Shown here: positions 1 to 8,445 of the stretch, piece after piece
Position numbering within the stretch: position 1 is the stretch's first letter
Layout of the letters: each line of letters opens with the position of its first letter
Assembly (NCBI RefSeq): GCF_029851875.1
Contig: NZ_JARKVC010000020.1
Span: 62,001 to 126,000 of the forward strand
Origin: Actinomyces sp.
GTDB lineage: Bacteria; Actinomycetota; Actinomycetes; Actinomycetales; Actinomycetaceae
DNA length: 64,000 nt
Reading direction: 5' to 3'
Notes under the pieces: generated by a model
Database searches by the model: none
The model's input: the letters and a program-made list of their open reading frames with translations, nothing else
Told to the model about the DNA's origin: nothing
Translations under genes and position numbers: made by a program

Positions 1-305
1 AGGAGCACGAGGACGGCGCCGCCCGCCCGCACCCGACGCCGCCGGAGGGTGCGCAGCGCACGACGCCGCTCGGCCAACCGGTCAGCCAGCCCGGTCGAGA
101 CCACGCGGTCGCGTCCCTGACCGTCCCCGCCCTCGCGGCGCTCCCCGCGGCGAGCGAACAGGGACAGGTCCCCGCCGGCCCCCTGGTGCCACGGCTCGCC
201 GTGGCCGGCGACCTCGGCGCCGGAGCGAGGCGGCTGACCGGCAGGCTCGTGACCGGCCTGGACCTCGGCGCCGGGCTCAGGGCGCGGCGGGCGGGGCTTC
301 CTCAC
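1..305 (-). CDS. ftsQ: Cell division protein FtsQ, N-terminal part (cut by window edge)
   Basis: Partial gene; only about 101 N-terminal codons are present. Reading leftward from a GTG at 305 gives a long charged, Gly/Arg-rich cytoplasmic region (MRKPRPPRPEPG...), then an Arg-rich stretch (RRRALRTLRRRRVRAGG) leading into the start of a hydrophobic segment (AVLVL) at the edge. That is the usual actinobacterial FtsQ/DivIB layout: cytoplasmic tail, one membrane anchor, then an extracellular POTRA domain, which is off the window. The start overlaps the murC stop by 4 bases (GTGA), so it is translationally coupled. FtsQ bridges early and late divisome proteins at the septum. Identity rests on position after murC and this architecture, since no conserved domain is visible. 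Confidence 0.75.
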   Translation of the reverse strand, partial: MRKPRPPRPEPGAEVQAGHEPAGQPPRSGAEVAGHGEPWHQGAGGDLSLFARRGERREGGDGQGRDRVVSTGLADRLAERRRALRTLRRRRVRAGGAVLVL

Positions 306-1798
306 GCGGCCTCCCCGCCCGGACCGGCCAGGCCGCGCTCGACCAGCCGTTCCAGGACCACCTGGCCCATCTCCGTGACGTCACCCGCCCCGACCGTCAG
401 CAGCAGGTCCCCCGGCCGGGCCTGGTCAGCCAGGCCGCGTGCCGCCTCCACGCGGTCGGCGAGGTAGCGGCCGCCAGGAACGTGGTCGCTCACGCTGCGC
501 CCGCTCACCCCCGGGAAGTCCTCCTGAGCCTCCCGGGCCGGGTAGACCGCAGTGACGACGGCGAGGTCGGCCAGGCTCAGCGCGCGGCCAAAGCGCTCGG
601 CGAAGGCCTGGGTCCGGGAGAACAGGTGAGGCTGGAAGAGGACCAGGAGCCGGCCTCCACGTGCCTGGGCCACCTCTCGGGCCGCCGTGAGCAGGGCCTC
701 GATCTCGGTGGGATGGTGGGCGTAGTCATCGACCACGCGCACCCCGCCCACCTCGCCGCGCTCCTCGAAACGCCGCTTGGTCCCTCCAAAGGCCCCCAGG
801 GCACGGGCCATGGCCTGAGGGTCCGCCCCCAGCTCCACGCCACAGGCCCAGGCCGCCGCCGCGTCCATGGCCATGTGCTCACCGGGCGCTGAGAGCTCGA
901 TGCTGACCGGCTCGTCGTGGCTGGTCGGCGTGGTCCACAGGGTCAGACGCGAGCGTGTGCCCTGCGCCAGGTGCTCCTGGACCTCCAGCTCGACGTGAGC
1001 CAGCCCCACCAGGCCCTGCCCGGGCAGCGCAGCCGGGCTGAGGCTGCCGTAGGTGACCACGCGCCGGCCCTCACCGGCCGCGGCGAGGGCCAGTCGGAGG
1101 GCGCCGGGGTCCTGCGCGCAGGCGATGAGCAGCCCCCCAGGCACCAGGCGTCGTGAGAAGTCGAGGAAGGCCTCCTCGAAGGCCTCGCGCGTGCCGTAGG
1201 TGTCCAGGTGGTCGGGCTCGACGTTGGTGACGATCTCCACCGCCGGCTCGTAGCTGAGGAAGGAGCGGTCAGACTCGTCCGCCTCGGCGACGAGGACCTG
1301 TCCCCGCCCCAGGTGGGCGCCGCTTCCCAGCGCGCGCACGACTCCCCCGACGGCGAAGGAGGGGTCCCAGCCCAGCTCGGTCAGGGCCTCGGCCAGCATG
1401 CCGGAGGTCGTGGTCTTGCCGTGAGCCCCGGCTACCGCCACCATGCGCCGCCCGCGCGCTGCCAGGGCCAGGGCCTGGGAGCGGTGGATGACCTCCTGGC
1501 CCCGGGCGCGTGCCCGGACCAGCTCGGGGTTGGTCTCCTTGATCGCCGTGGAGACCACCACCGTGGCCTCGGGCGGCACCGCGTCGGCCTCGTGCCCCAC
1601 CTGCACCTCCAGACCCTGGGCGAGCAGGCGCTCCAGCGCGGGGCTGGGGTGGGCGTCCGAGCCCGTGACGCGCGCGCCCTGCTCGGCCAGCAGCTGCGCC
1701 AGGACGCTCATCCCGGCTCCGCCGACCCCGATCAGGTGGAAGGAACGACCGGCCAGGTCCTCCGTGGCCTGCTCCTGGTGCTGCGTCGTCGTCATCAT
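302..1798 (-). CDS. murC: UDP-N-acetylmuramate--L-alanine ligase MurC
   Basis: Cytoplasmic ATP-dependent ligase that adds L-alanine to UDP-MurNAc, the first step of stem-peptide synthesis. The protein is 498 aa, somewhat longer than the common 460-480. It shows the N-terminal Rossmann glycine motif (LIGVGGAGMSVLAQLL), the Mur ligase ATP loop GAHGKTTTSGML near residue 125, and the C-terminal VVDDYAHHPTEI segment typical of MurC. The start is the first ATG of ATGATG at 1798; it overlaps the murG stop (ATGA), with GAGGAG within the end of murG as ribosome-binding site. It sits in the dcw operon between murG and ftsQ. Confidence 0.97.
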   Translation of the reverse strand: MMTTTQHQEQATEDLAGRSFHLIGVGGAGMSVLAQLLAEQGARVTGSDAHPSPALERLLAQGLEVQVGHEADAVPPEATVVVSTAIKETNPELVRARARGQEVIHRSQALALAARGRRMVAVAGAHGKTTTSGMLAEALTELGWDPSFAVGGVVRALGSGAHLGRGQVLVAEADESDRSFLSYEPAVEIVTNVEPDHLDTYGTREAFEEAFLDFSRRLVPGGLLIACAQDPGALRLALAAAGEGRRVVTYGSLSPAALPGQGLVGLAHVELEVQEHLAQGTRSRLTLWTTPTSHDEPVSIELSAPGEHMAMDAAAAWACGVELGADPQAMARALGAFGGTKRRFEERGEVGGVRVVDDYAHHPTEIEALLTAAREVAQARGGRLLVLFQPHLFSRTQAFAERFGRALSLADLAVVTAVYPAREAQEDFPGVSGRSVSDHVPGGRYLADRVEAARGLADQARPGDLLLTVGAGDVTEMGQVVLERLVERGLAGPGGEAA

Positions 1799-3012
1799 TC
1801 TTCTCCTCGCTCGGGCCCGGCCGCACGGGCACCCACGTCAGCGACCTGGCTCACGAGAGCAGCCAGCCGCACCGCGCCGTCACGTACCCCGGTCGAGGCC
1901 GCGGCCCGCGCCATGACCTGACGCGCCTGCGGGTCGGTGACCACCTGCGTGAAGGCACGGACCTGGGCCACGTCCAGCTCGGCGTCGGGCACGAGCCGCC
2001 CTCCGCCGACGGCGATGACGTCGGCGGCGTTGAGCCGCTGCTCCCCGTTGCCCACCGGCAGAGGCACGTAGAGCGCAGGCAGTCCCAGAGCGGTCAGCTC
2101 AGCCACCGTCCCTGCCCCGGAGCGGCAGATGACGCCGTCAGCGCAGGCATAGGCCTGCTCCATCTGCGTGAGGTAGTCCAGCACGTGGTAGCGCCCAGCA
2201 GCCTCGGCGCTCAGCGCACCGGCCGCCACAGCGCCCTCCAGCGCGCTGCGCACCGCGGCGTCCTTGCCACGACCGGTCAGGTGCAGCACCTGGAGGCCCT
2301 CGGGCAGGCTCGCCAGGGACTCGGCCATGACCTCGTTGAGACGCTGCGCACCCAGGGACCCCCCGGTGACCAGCAGCGTGGGGGCGGTGGGGTCCAGGCC
2401 GAGTGCCTGCGCACCCTCCTGGCGGGCCCTTACCCTGAGCTGCGGGGAGCGTTGTGAGGCCACGAGCCCAGCGACAGCCGGACGCAGAGGCAGTCCGGTC
2501 ACCTCCGTACGCCCGTGACGCGCCGACAGCGCGGTGGAGGCGAAGGTGAGCGCGACGGCCTGGGCCCAGCGCGCCCCCAGGCGGTTGGCCAGCCCCGGGC
2601 GGGCGTTCTGCTCGTGGATGACCACCGGCACCCCCGTCTGGCGCGCAGCCAGGTAGGCCGGGGTGGACACGTACCCGCCGAAGCCGACCACGACGTCGGC
2701 CTCCACGCGCTCGATCGCCTCGCGGGCCGCACGCACCGCCCCGCGCAGGCGCGCCGGGAGCCTGACCAGAGCGGGTCCGGGACGCCTGGGCATGGGAACG
2801 CGCGGCACGAGCGCCAGCTCGTAGCCCGCCTGCGGCACGAGGTCGGCCTCCAGCCCCTCCTTGGTGCCCAGCACCAGCAGCCGGGCCTCCTGGCCGCCGC
2901 TCAGGCTGGGGTCGCCGAGCGCCGCCGCCGTGGCCAGCAGCGGGTTGACGTGACCGGCGGTGCCACCACCGGCCAGCAGCACTCGAAGCGGGTGGTCCTG
3001 GGTGTCAGGCAC
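1795..3012 (-). CDS. murG: UDP-GlcNAc:undecaprenyl-PP-MurNAc-pentapeptide GlcNAc transferase MurG
   Basis: Peripheral membrane glycosyltransferase (GT28) that converts lipid I to lipid II on the inner face of the membrane. The 405-aa product carries the N-terminal GGGTAGHVNPLLA loop, HEQNARPGLANR in the acceptor domain, TGGSLGAQRLNE at the start of the donor domain, and CRSGAGTVAELTALGLPALYVPLP for UDP-GlcNAc binding (the last given as consecutive parts CRSGAGTVAEL and TALGLPALYVPL). The GTG start at 3012 is preceded by AGGAGGAA. It overlaps the end of ftsW by 8 bases and the murC start by 4, so the three are translationally coupled. Confidence 0.97.
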   Translation of the reverse strand: MPDTQDHPLRVLLAGGGTAGHVNPLLATAAALGDPSLSGGQEARLLVLGTKEGLEADLVPQAGYELALVPRVPMPRRPGPALVRLPARLRGAVRAAREAIERVEADVVVGFGGYVSTPAYLAARQTGVPVVIHEQNARPGLANRLGARWAQAVALTFASTALSARHGRTEVTGLPLRPAVAGLVASQRSPQLRVRARQEGAQALGLDPTAPTLLVTGGSLGAQRLNEVMAESLASLPEGLQVLHLTGRGKDAAVRSALEGAVAAGALSAEAAGRYHVLDYLTQMEQAYACADGVICRSGAGTVAELTALGLPALYVPLPVGNGEQRLNAADVIAVGGGRLVPDAELDVAQVRAFTQVVTDPQARQVMARAAASTGVRDGAVRLAALVSQVADVGARAAGPERGEE

Positions 3013-4270
3013 GGTTCCTCCTGCGAGACGTGACGACGGACAGGCTACGACGCATCGCTCCCACCCGGGCTGCGAAGGCCTCGGGCGCGCCGGGCTCCTG
3101 GCGCGCGAAGGACAGCAGCACGCCGATGGCCAGGAGCACGAAGATGAGGGAGGACCCGCCGGCGCTGATCAGCGGCAGCGGCACGCCCAGCACCGGCAGG
3201 AGCCCGACGACCACGCTCATGTTGACCAGCGCCTGGCCCACGATCCAGGCCATGATGCCTCCGGTGACGACGCTGACGTACAGGTCGTTGCTGCGGCGGA
3301 TGATGCGCGCGCAGCACCAGCCCACCACCGCGAAGAGCACGATGACGACGACGGTGCCCACCAGTCCCAGCTCCTCGCCCAGGACCGCGAAGACGTAGTC
3401 GGAGTCAGCCTGGGTCAGGTACCCCCACTTCTGGCGCGAGGATCCTGGGCCGACCCCGCCCCAGCCCCCGGTGCCCATGGCGTAGCGGCCGTGGAGAGGC
3501 TGGTAGCCCACGTCGAGAGGGTCGGAGGCCTCTGGGTTGAGCCAGGCCATGATGCGCGCACGACGGTTGGCCGAGAGCATGGTTCCTGCGGCCAGACCCA
3601 CCAGCCCCACGCTGCCCAGCGCCAGGAACCAGCCCCGGCCCAGCCCCGCCATCCACAGCGCCCCGGCCATGAGCATGACCATGATGACCACGGTCCCCAG
3701 GTCTCCGCCGCCCATGACCAGCATGATGGCCACGGCGGCGGGAGCCAGCATGAGCAGGGTGCTCCTCACCGAGCCGAACCTGCCCCCGTGACGCACGACG
3801 ACCCACCCGGCGTACAGCGCCAGCGCCAGCTTGATGAACTCCGAGGGCTGGGCGGTACCGATGAGGGGCACGGCCACCCAGTTGCAGTTCCCGCCCGCGC
3901 AACGGCTGGCACCGGGGACGAAGACCAGGCACTGCAGCGCCATCGAGACCCCCAGGACCGGCAGCGTCAGGCGCTTGAGCAGGGGCACCGAGGCCCGGGA
4001 GGCTGCGAACATGGCGGCCAGACCCACCACCGCGATGACGAGGTAGCGGGCGAAGGCCGCGTAGGCGTTGCCTCCCTGGGCCGCGACGGTGACGGACTGG
4101 ACTGAGAAGACCATGATCAGGCCCAGGACCAGGAGGAAGAGCGAGGCGATGAGCAGCGTGTAGTAGGTCAGCGAGGCCCTCTCACCCGGCACCGGCCCGT
4201 CCGGTCCGGTCAGGACCCGCCACCACGGACGTGAGCGCCGCGATCGCGGCGCGGGCTGTGGCTGGCTCAT
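3005..4270 (-). CDS. ftsW: Septal peptidoglycan polymerase FtsW (SEDS family)
   Basis: Polytopic SEDS glycosyltransferase that polymerises lipid II at the septum together with FtsI. The protein is 421 aa with about ten hydrophobic segments, starting at LTYYTLLIASLFLLVLGLIM. The family signature near the C-terminus is present (VLGVPLPLISAGGSS), and the extracellular loop has PLHGRYAMGTGGWGGVGPG, resembling the conserved loop 4. An Arg-rich N-terminal tail (PRSRRSRPWWR) precedes the first membrane span. The start ATG overlaps the murD stop (ATGA at 4267-4270). SEDS paralogs include RodA, but the place between murD and murG makes FtsW the better call. Confidence 0.96.
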   Translation of the reverse strand: MSQPQPAPRSRRSRPWWRVLTGPDGPVPGERASLTYYTLLIASLFLLVLGLIMVFSVQSVTVAAQGGNAYAAFARYLVIAVVGLAAMFAASRASVPLLKRLTLPVLGVSMALQCLVFVPGASRCAGGNCNWVAVPLIGTAQPSEFIKLALALYAGWVVVRHGGRFGSVRSTLLMLAPAAVAIMLVMGGGDLGTVVIMVMLMAGALWMAGLGRGWFLALGSVGLVGLAAGTMLSANRRARIMAWLNPEASDPLDVGYQPLHGRYAMGTGGWGGVGPGSSRQKWGYLTQADSDYVFAVLGEELGLVGTVVVIVLFAVVGWCCARIIRRSNDLYVSVVTGGIMAWIVGQALVNMSVVVGLLPVLGVPLPLISAGGSSLIFVLLAIGVLLSFARQEPGAPEAFAARVGAMRRSLSVVTSRRRNRA

Positions 4271-5787
4271 GGCTGGCGGTCCTCATCCGCAGCGGCCTGC
4301 AGGCGCGCGGCCTGGGCGAACATGTCTCCGCGCTCGGCGTAGCTGGTGAACTGGTCCCAGGAGGCCGCCGCGGGAGCGAGCAGGACCGTGTCCCCCTCGT
4401 GCGCCATCGCCGAGGCCTGCCGCACCGCCTCCTCCATGACCTCGCGGGCGCCGGAGGCACGCACCACCGTGCGCGGCAGGCCGGGCGCCTCGTCCTGAAG
4501 CGCCCTGAGCACCCCGGTGGGATCGGCTCCGATGACGACGGCGCCGCGCAGGTGGGGGCGCACGCGCTCCACGAGCGTGTGGAGGTCGGCTCCCTTGGTG
4601 TCCCCTCCCACGATCCACACCGCGCTGCCCTCCCGCACCGAGCTCAGCGCGGCCTGGGTGGAGTGGGCGTTGGTGGCCTTGGAGTCATCGACCCAGGTCA
4701 CGCCGCCCCCCTGGGCCACCGTGACCAGGCGGTGCGCACCGGGGGCGAAGGCGCGTAGCCCCTGGGCCACCGCGCCCAGGTCCGCCTGGACCTGGGGGTG
4801 GGCCAGCGCGAGGCCGGCGGCAGCCAGGGCGTCGGCGACGACGTGCGCCGGCAGGCGGGAGAGCTCGCCGCCAGGTGCCAGGTGGGCCAGGTCCGCCAGG
4901 GTCGCCAGCTCAGCAGCCTCGTGGTGGCGCCGTGGGTGCCAGGCACGGTCCACCATGACGTCCTCGACCAGGCCGACCTGCCCTGGTCCCGGGGCTCCCA
5001 GGCCGAAGCCGATCGCACGGCAGCCCTCGACGACGTCGGCCTGCTCGACCATGCGCTGGGTGGCGGGGTCAGCGAGGTTGTAGACCGCAGCGCGCTGGGC
5101 ACGGGCGTAGACGCGGGCCTTGTCGGCGGCGTAGGCCTCCATGCCGCCGTGCCAGTCCAGGTGGTCGGCTGAGAGGTTGAGGCAGGCGGCCGCCAGGGGA
5201 CTGAGGGTGCGGGTCGTGTGCAGCTGGAAGCTGGACAGCTCCACTGCCAGCACCTGCGCGCCGCCCTCAGCGACCACGGAGACCGCGGGCACGCCGATGT
5301 TGCCGACCGCCGGAGAGCGCAGCCCGGCAGCGGTGAGGATCGCGGAGAGCATTCCGACCGTCGTCGTCTTGCCGTCCGTGCCAGTCACCGTGATCCAGGG
5401 GACCTCGGGGTGGGTGGAGCGGTGCAGGCGCCAGGCCAGCTCGATCTCGCTCCAGGTCTCGATGCCGCGCTCTCGCGCGGCCCGCAGCACCGCGCCGGTG
5501 GCCGGCACCCCCGGGGAGACGACGAGCAGCCGCAGGCCGCAGCCCGCGACGGCCTCGGCCAGCTCCTCCACCCCGCCCGCGGTGGCCGAGGCGAGCCTCG
5601 TGCCTGCGGGCAGGGTCTCCAGGGCTTCGGGACGGGAGTCAAAGACGCTCACCTGGGCGCCCAGGGTCGACAGGACCTCCACGACAGCGGTGCCTGTGCG
5701 TCCCAGCCCCACGACTCCCACCCGGGCTCCGGCCAGGTCCTTGACGATGTCTGTGCTCTCAGGGGTGACGGCGTTCGTGGTGCTCAC
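4267..5787 (-). CDS. murD: UDP-N-acetylmuramoyl-L-alanine--D-glutamate ligase MurD
   Basis: Cytoplasmic ligase adding D-glutamate to UDP-MurNAc-L-Ala. The product is 506 aa. Visible motifs are the N-terminal nucleotide fold (VGVVGLGRTGTAVVEVL), the ATP loop TGTDGKTTTVGML near residue 137, NLSADHLDWHGGMEAY in the central domain, and WVDDSKATNAHST in the C-terminal domain, all typical of MurD. The GTG at 5787 has AAGGAG 5 bases upstream. It follows mraY after about 70 bases, the longest gap inside this part of the dcw operon, and overlaps ftsW downstream. Confidence 0.97.
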   Translation of the reverse strand: MSTTNAVTPESTDIVKDLAGARVGVVGLGRTGTAVVEVLSTLGAQVSVFDSRPEALETLPAGTRLASATAGGVEELAEAVAGCGLRLLVVSPGVPATGAVLRAARERGIETWSEIELAWRLHRSTHPEVPWITVTGTDGKTTTVGMLSAILTAAGLRSPAVGNIGVPAVSVVAEGGAQVLAVELSSFQLHTTRTLSPLAAACLNLSADHLDWHGGMEAYAADKARVYARAQRAAVYNLADPATQRMVEQADVVEGCRAIGFGLGAPGPGQVGLVEDVMVDRAWHPRRHHEAAELATLADLAHLAPGGELSRLPAHVVADALAAAGLALAHPQVQADLGAVAQGLRAFAPGAHRLVTVAQGGGVTWVDDSKATNAHSTQAALSSVREGSAVWIVGGDTKGADLHTLVERVRPHLRGAVVIGADPTGVLRALQDEAPGLPRTVVRASGAREVMEEAVRQASAMAHEGDTVLLAPAAASWDQFTSYAERGDMFAQAARLQAAADEDRQP

Positions 5788-5857
5788 GGCTCCTTAACTG
5801 GTTCGGGTCAGGGGCTGGCAGGAGGAGACAGCGGCCTCGGCCGTCCTCCCGGTGTGA

Positions 5858-6946
5858 TCAGGCCATCCAGTACTCCGCGTAGAACAGCCCGAGCCCGGCG
5901 ACCACGCAGACCCCGGCCACGATCCAGAAGCGGATGACGACGTTGACCTCGCTCCACCCCAGCAGCTCGAAGTGGTGGTGGATCGGAGCCATACGGAAGA
6001 CCCGCTTGCGCGTGGCCTTGAAGGAGGCGACCTGGATGACGTCGGAGAGGACCTCGGCCAGGAAGAGCCCGCCGATGACCACGGCCAGGAACTCGGTACG
6101 GGTGAGGATCGACAGCCCGGCGAAGGCCCCTCCCAGGGCCAGGGAGCCCGTGTCCCCCATGAAGATCTTGGCCGGCGAGGCGTTCCACCACAGGAAGCCG
6201 AAGCAGGCTCCCATGAGGGCGGCGGCGATCATGGCCAGGTCACGCGGGTCACGCACCTGGTAGCACATGGTGGCCACGGTGTCGGTGTGGGCGTACTGAC
6301 AGGACTGGTTGGACTGCCACACGCCGATGAGGGTGTAGGCGGCAAAGGCCATGGTGCAGGCCCCCGCCGCCAGGCCGTCCAGACCGTCCGTGAGGTTGAC
6401 CGCGTTGGACCAGGCGGTGATGAGGAAGTTGGCCCACAGGACGAACAGGATGATGCCCAGCACCATCCCTCCGGCTGCCAGGTCGATCGCCGAGTCCCGG
6501 GCGAAGGAGAGGCGCGTGGAGGCCGGCGTCAGGCCGTTGCGGTCAGCGAAGAAGAGCGCCGCCACCGAGAAGCCGATCCCGATCAGGGCCTGGCCCACGA
6601 TCTTCTGCCAGGCCTTGAGCCCGAGGGAGCGCTGACGAGAGATCTTCTCGAAGTCGTCCAGGAAACCGATCAGCCCCAGCCCGACGACCAGGAAGAGCAG
6701 GAGGACTCCCGAGGCGCGCGGCACCCGCAGCTCCACGAGGTTGGCCACCGCGTAGCCCAGGACCGTGGCGGCGATGATGACCAGCCCACCCATCGTCGGG
6801 GTGCCGCGCTTGGTGAAGTGTCCCTCAGGGCCGTCCTGGCGGATGAACTGGCCGTACTCGCGCGCGTGCAGGAAACGAATGAGCAGCGGGGTCCCCAGCA
6901 GCGAGACCATCAGCCCCACCGCGGCGGAAACGAGGATCGCAGTCAT
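5858..6946 (-). CDS. mraY: Phospho-MurNAc-pentapeptide translocase MraY
   Basis: Integral membrane enzyme that transfers phospho-MurNAc-pentapeptide to undecaprenyl phosphate, making lipid I. The 362-aa protein has about ten membrane segments and the expected catalytic loops: FLDDFEK (Asp-Asp pair), NLTDGLDGLAAG, and NASPAKIFMGDTGSLALGG with the Asp that helps bind magnesium. The histidine-rich loop MAPIHHHFELLGWSE is near the C-terminus. ATG at 6946 has AAGGAGG 10 bases upstream, inside the end of murF; only 5 bases separate the two genes. Confidence 0.97.
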   Translation of the reverse strand: MTAILVSAAVGLMVSLLGTPLLIRFLHAREYGQFIRQDGPEGHFTKRGTPTMGGLVIIAATVLGYAVANLVELRVPRASGVLLLFLVVGLGLIGFLDDFEKISRQRSLGLKAWQKIVGQALIGIGFSVAALFFADRNGLTPASTRLSFARDSAIDLAAGGMVLGIILFVLWANFLITAWSNAVNLTDGLDGLAAGACTMAFAAYTLIGVWQSNQSCQYAHTDTVATMCYQVRDPRDLAMIAAALMGACFGFLWWNASPAKIFMGDTGSLALGGAFAGLSILTRTEFLAVVIGGLFLAEVLSDVIQVASFKATRKRVFRMAPIHHHFELLGWSEVNVVIRFWIVAGVCVVAGLGLFYAEYWMA

Positions 6947-6951
6947 CAGGC

Positions 6952-8445
6952 CTAGTCCTCCTTGTCAGTGGCGGTCAGGTGGTCAGCCACGCGCCAGGCG
7001 CCCGAGCCGTGAGACCCCTTGACCAGGACGGCGTCCGCCGGCCTGAGGGGTGAGTGGGCACCGTCCAGCAGCTCGATCGCGCGCTGGTCGTCTGGCAGCT
7101 CGATAGTACGCACCCCCGCCGCGCGCGCCGCCTGGGCAGCCGGTGCGGCGCCGGGGCCGATGGTGACCAGCACCTGGGCTCCCGCGGCGGCCACCAGCTC
7201 ACCGGTCCGCGTGTGGTCCGCCTGGCTCGCGCCGCCCAGCTCCAGCATCTCAGAGATGATGACCACACGACGTCGCTGGCCGGCCAGGGCAGGCAGCGCC
7301 TGCAGCGCGGCGGTCATGGAGTCGATGTTGGCGTTGTAGGAGTCGTCGATCACCAGCATCCCAGCGTGCTCACGCACGTCCATGCGGTGCGGGCTCTCCG
7401 GGCCGGCGCCTGCCAGCGCCTGGAGGACCTGGGAGGGCGTGAGCCCTGCGGCCAGCGCCAGGCCGGCAGCAGCCAGGGCGTTGGCCACGTTGTGGCGCCC
7501 GGGCAGTCCCAGCCGCAGGCGCTCAGGCTCGGCCCCCGGCAGGTGGACGTCAAGCACGGCGTGGGCCTGCTCGTCGAGCTCAACCGCTGTCGCGCGCAGG
7601 TCAGCCCGCGGGTCCCCGCTGGCCGAGAAGGTCAGGACCCTCCCCGGGGCGAGCTCGCGCATCGCCGCTGAGCGCGGGTCGTCCAGGTTGAGCACGGCCA
7701 CCCCGGTGGGCAGCAGGCCGGTGACGATCTCGCTCTTGGCACGGGCCACGCCGTCGACGGAGCCGAAGCCGCCCATGTGAGCGTGCCCGATCATGAGCAC
7801 CGCCGCGGCGTCCAGCGGCGCGATCGAGGTGAGGTAGGCGATGTGCCCGCTGCCCGAGGCCCCCATCTCCAGCACGAGGTAGCGGGTGGTGCGGTCTGCT
7901 CGCAGCACGGTCAGCGGCAGGCCGATCTCGTTGTTGAAGCTCGCCACCGGCGCCACCGTTGGGGCCTGGGCGGCCAGGAGCTGGCGGGTGAGGTCCTTGG
8001 TCGTGGTCTTGCCCACCGAGCCGGTCACGGCCACCACGCTCAGGTCCTGGCCGAGCGCACCGGCCTGCTCACGCAGCCAGGCCAGGTGGGACCGAGCCAG
8101 GGCCCCGAGCGCGGCCACCGTGTCCGGGACGACGACCAGCGGCAGGGACTCAGGGTCGCGTCCGGCCTCAGCCATCGCGGCGCGCACGGCCTCGACGTCG
8201 CTGACCAGCGCGGCCCGGGCACCTGCAGCCGCAGCCGCCGGCACGTGGTGGTGGCCGTCGGTGCGCTCACCGACGACAGCCACGAAGAGCGAGCCCGGTC
8301 CCGCCTGCCGGGAGTCGGTGACGACGTCGGTCACGCGCGTGGCGCTGCCCTCCGCCCGGAGCGGGCCGCCAGCCTCGCCACGGTCCGGGGCGAGGAGCAC
8401 TCCCCCCGCCATCGCAGCGATCTCGTGCAGGGTACGGTCAGTCAT
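6952..8445 (-). CDS. murF: UDP-MurNAc-tripeptide--D-Ala-D-Ala ligase MurF
   Basis: Adds D-Ala-D-Ala to complete the cytoplasmic pentapeptide precursor. The product is 497 aa, starting MTDRTLHEIAAMAGG, the usual MurF N-terminus. The frame stays open far upstream, but that part lies over murE in another frame and is not coding. Motifs: ATP loop TGSVGKTTTKDLT near residue 125, FNNEIGLPLTVL, LEMGASGSGHIAYL, and DDSYNANIDSMTAAL in the C-terminal domain. The start overlaps the murE stop by 8 bases (ATGACTGA), so the pair is translationally coupled. Confidence 0.97.
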   Translation of the reverse strand: MTDRTLHEIAAMAGGVLLAPDRGEAGGPLRAEGSATRVTDVVTDSRQAGPGSLFVAVVGERTDGHHHVPAAAAAGARAALVSDVEAVRAAMAEAGRDPESLPLVVVPDTVAALGALARSHLAWLREQAGALGQDLSVVAVTGSVGKTTTKDLTRQLLAAQAPTVAPVASFNNEIGLPLTVLRADRTTRYLVLEMGASGSGHIAYLTSIAPLDAAAVLMIGHAHMGGFGSVDGVARAKSEIVTGLLPTGVAVLNLDDPRSAAMRELAPGRVLTFSASGDPRADLRATAVELDEQAHAVLDVHLPGAEPERLRLGLPGRHNVANALAAAGLALAAGLTPSQVLQALAGAGPESPHRMDVREHAGMLVIDDSYNANIDSMTAALQALPALAGQRRRVVIISEMLELGGASQADHTRTGELVAAAGAQVLVTIGPGAAPAAQAARAAGVRTIELPDDQRAIELLDGAHSPLRPADAVLVKGSHGSGAWRVADHLTATDKED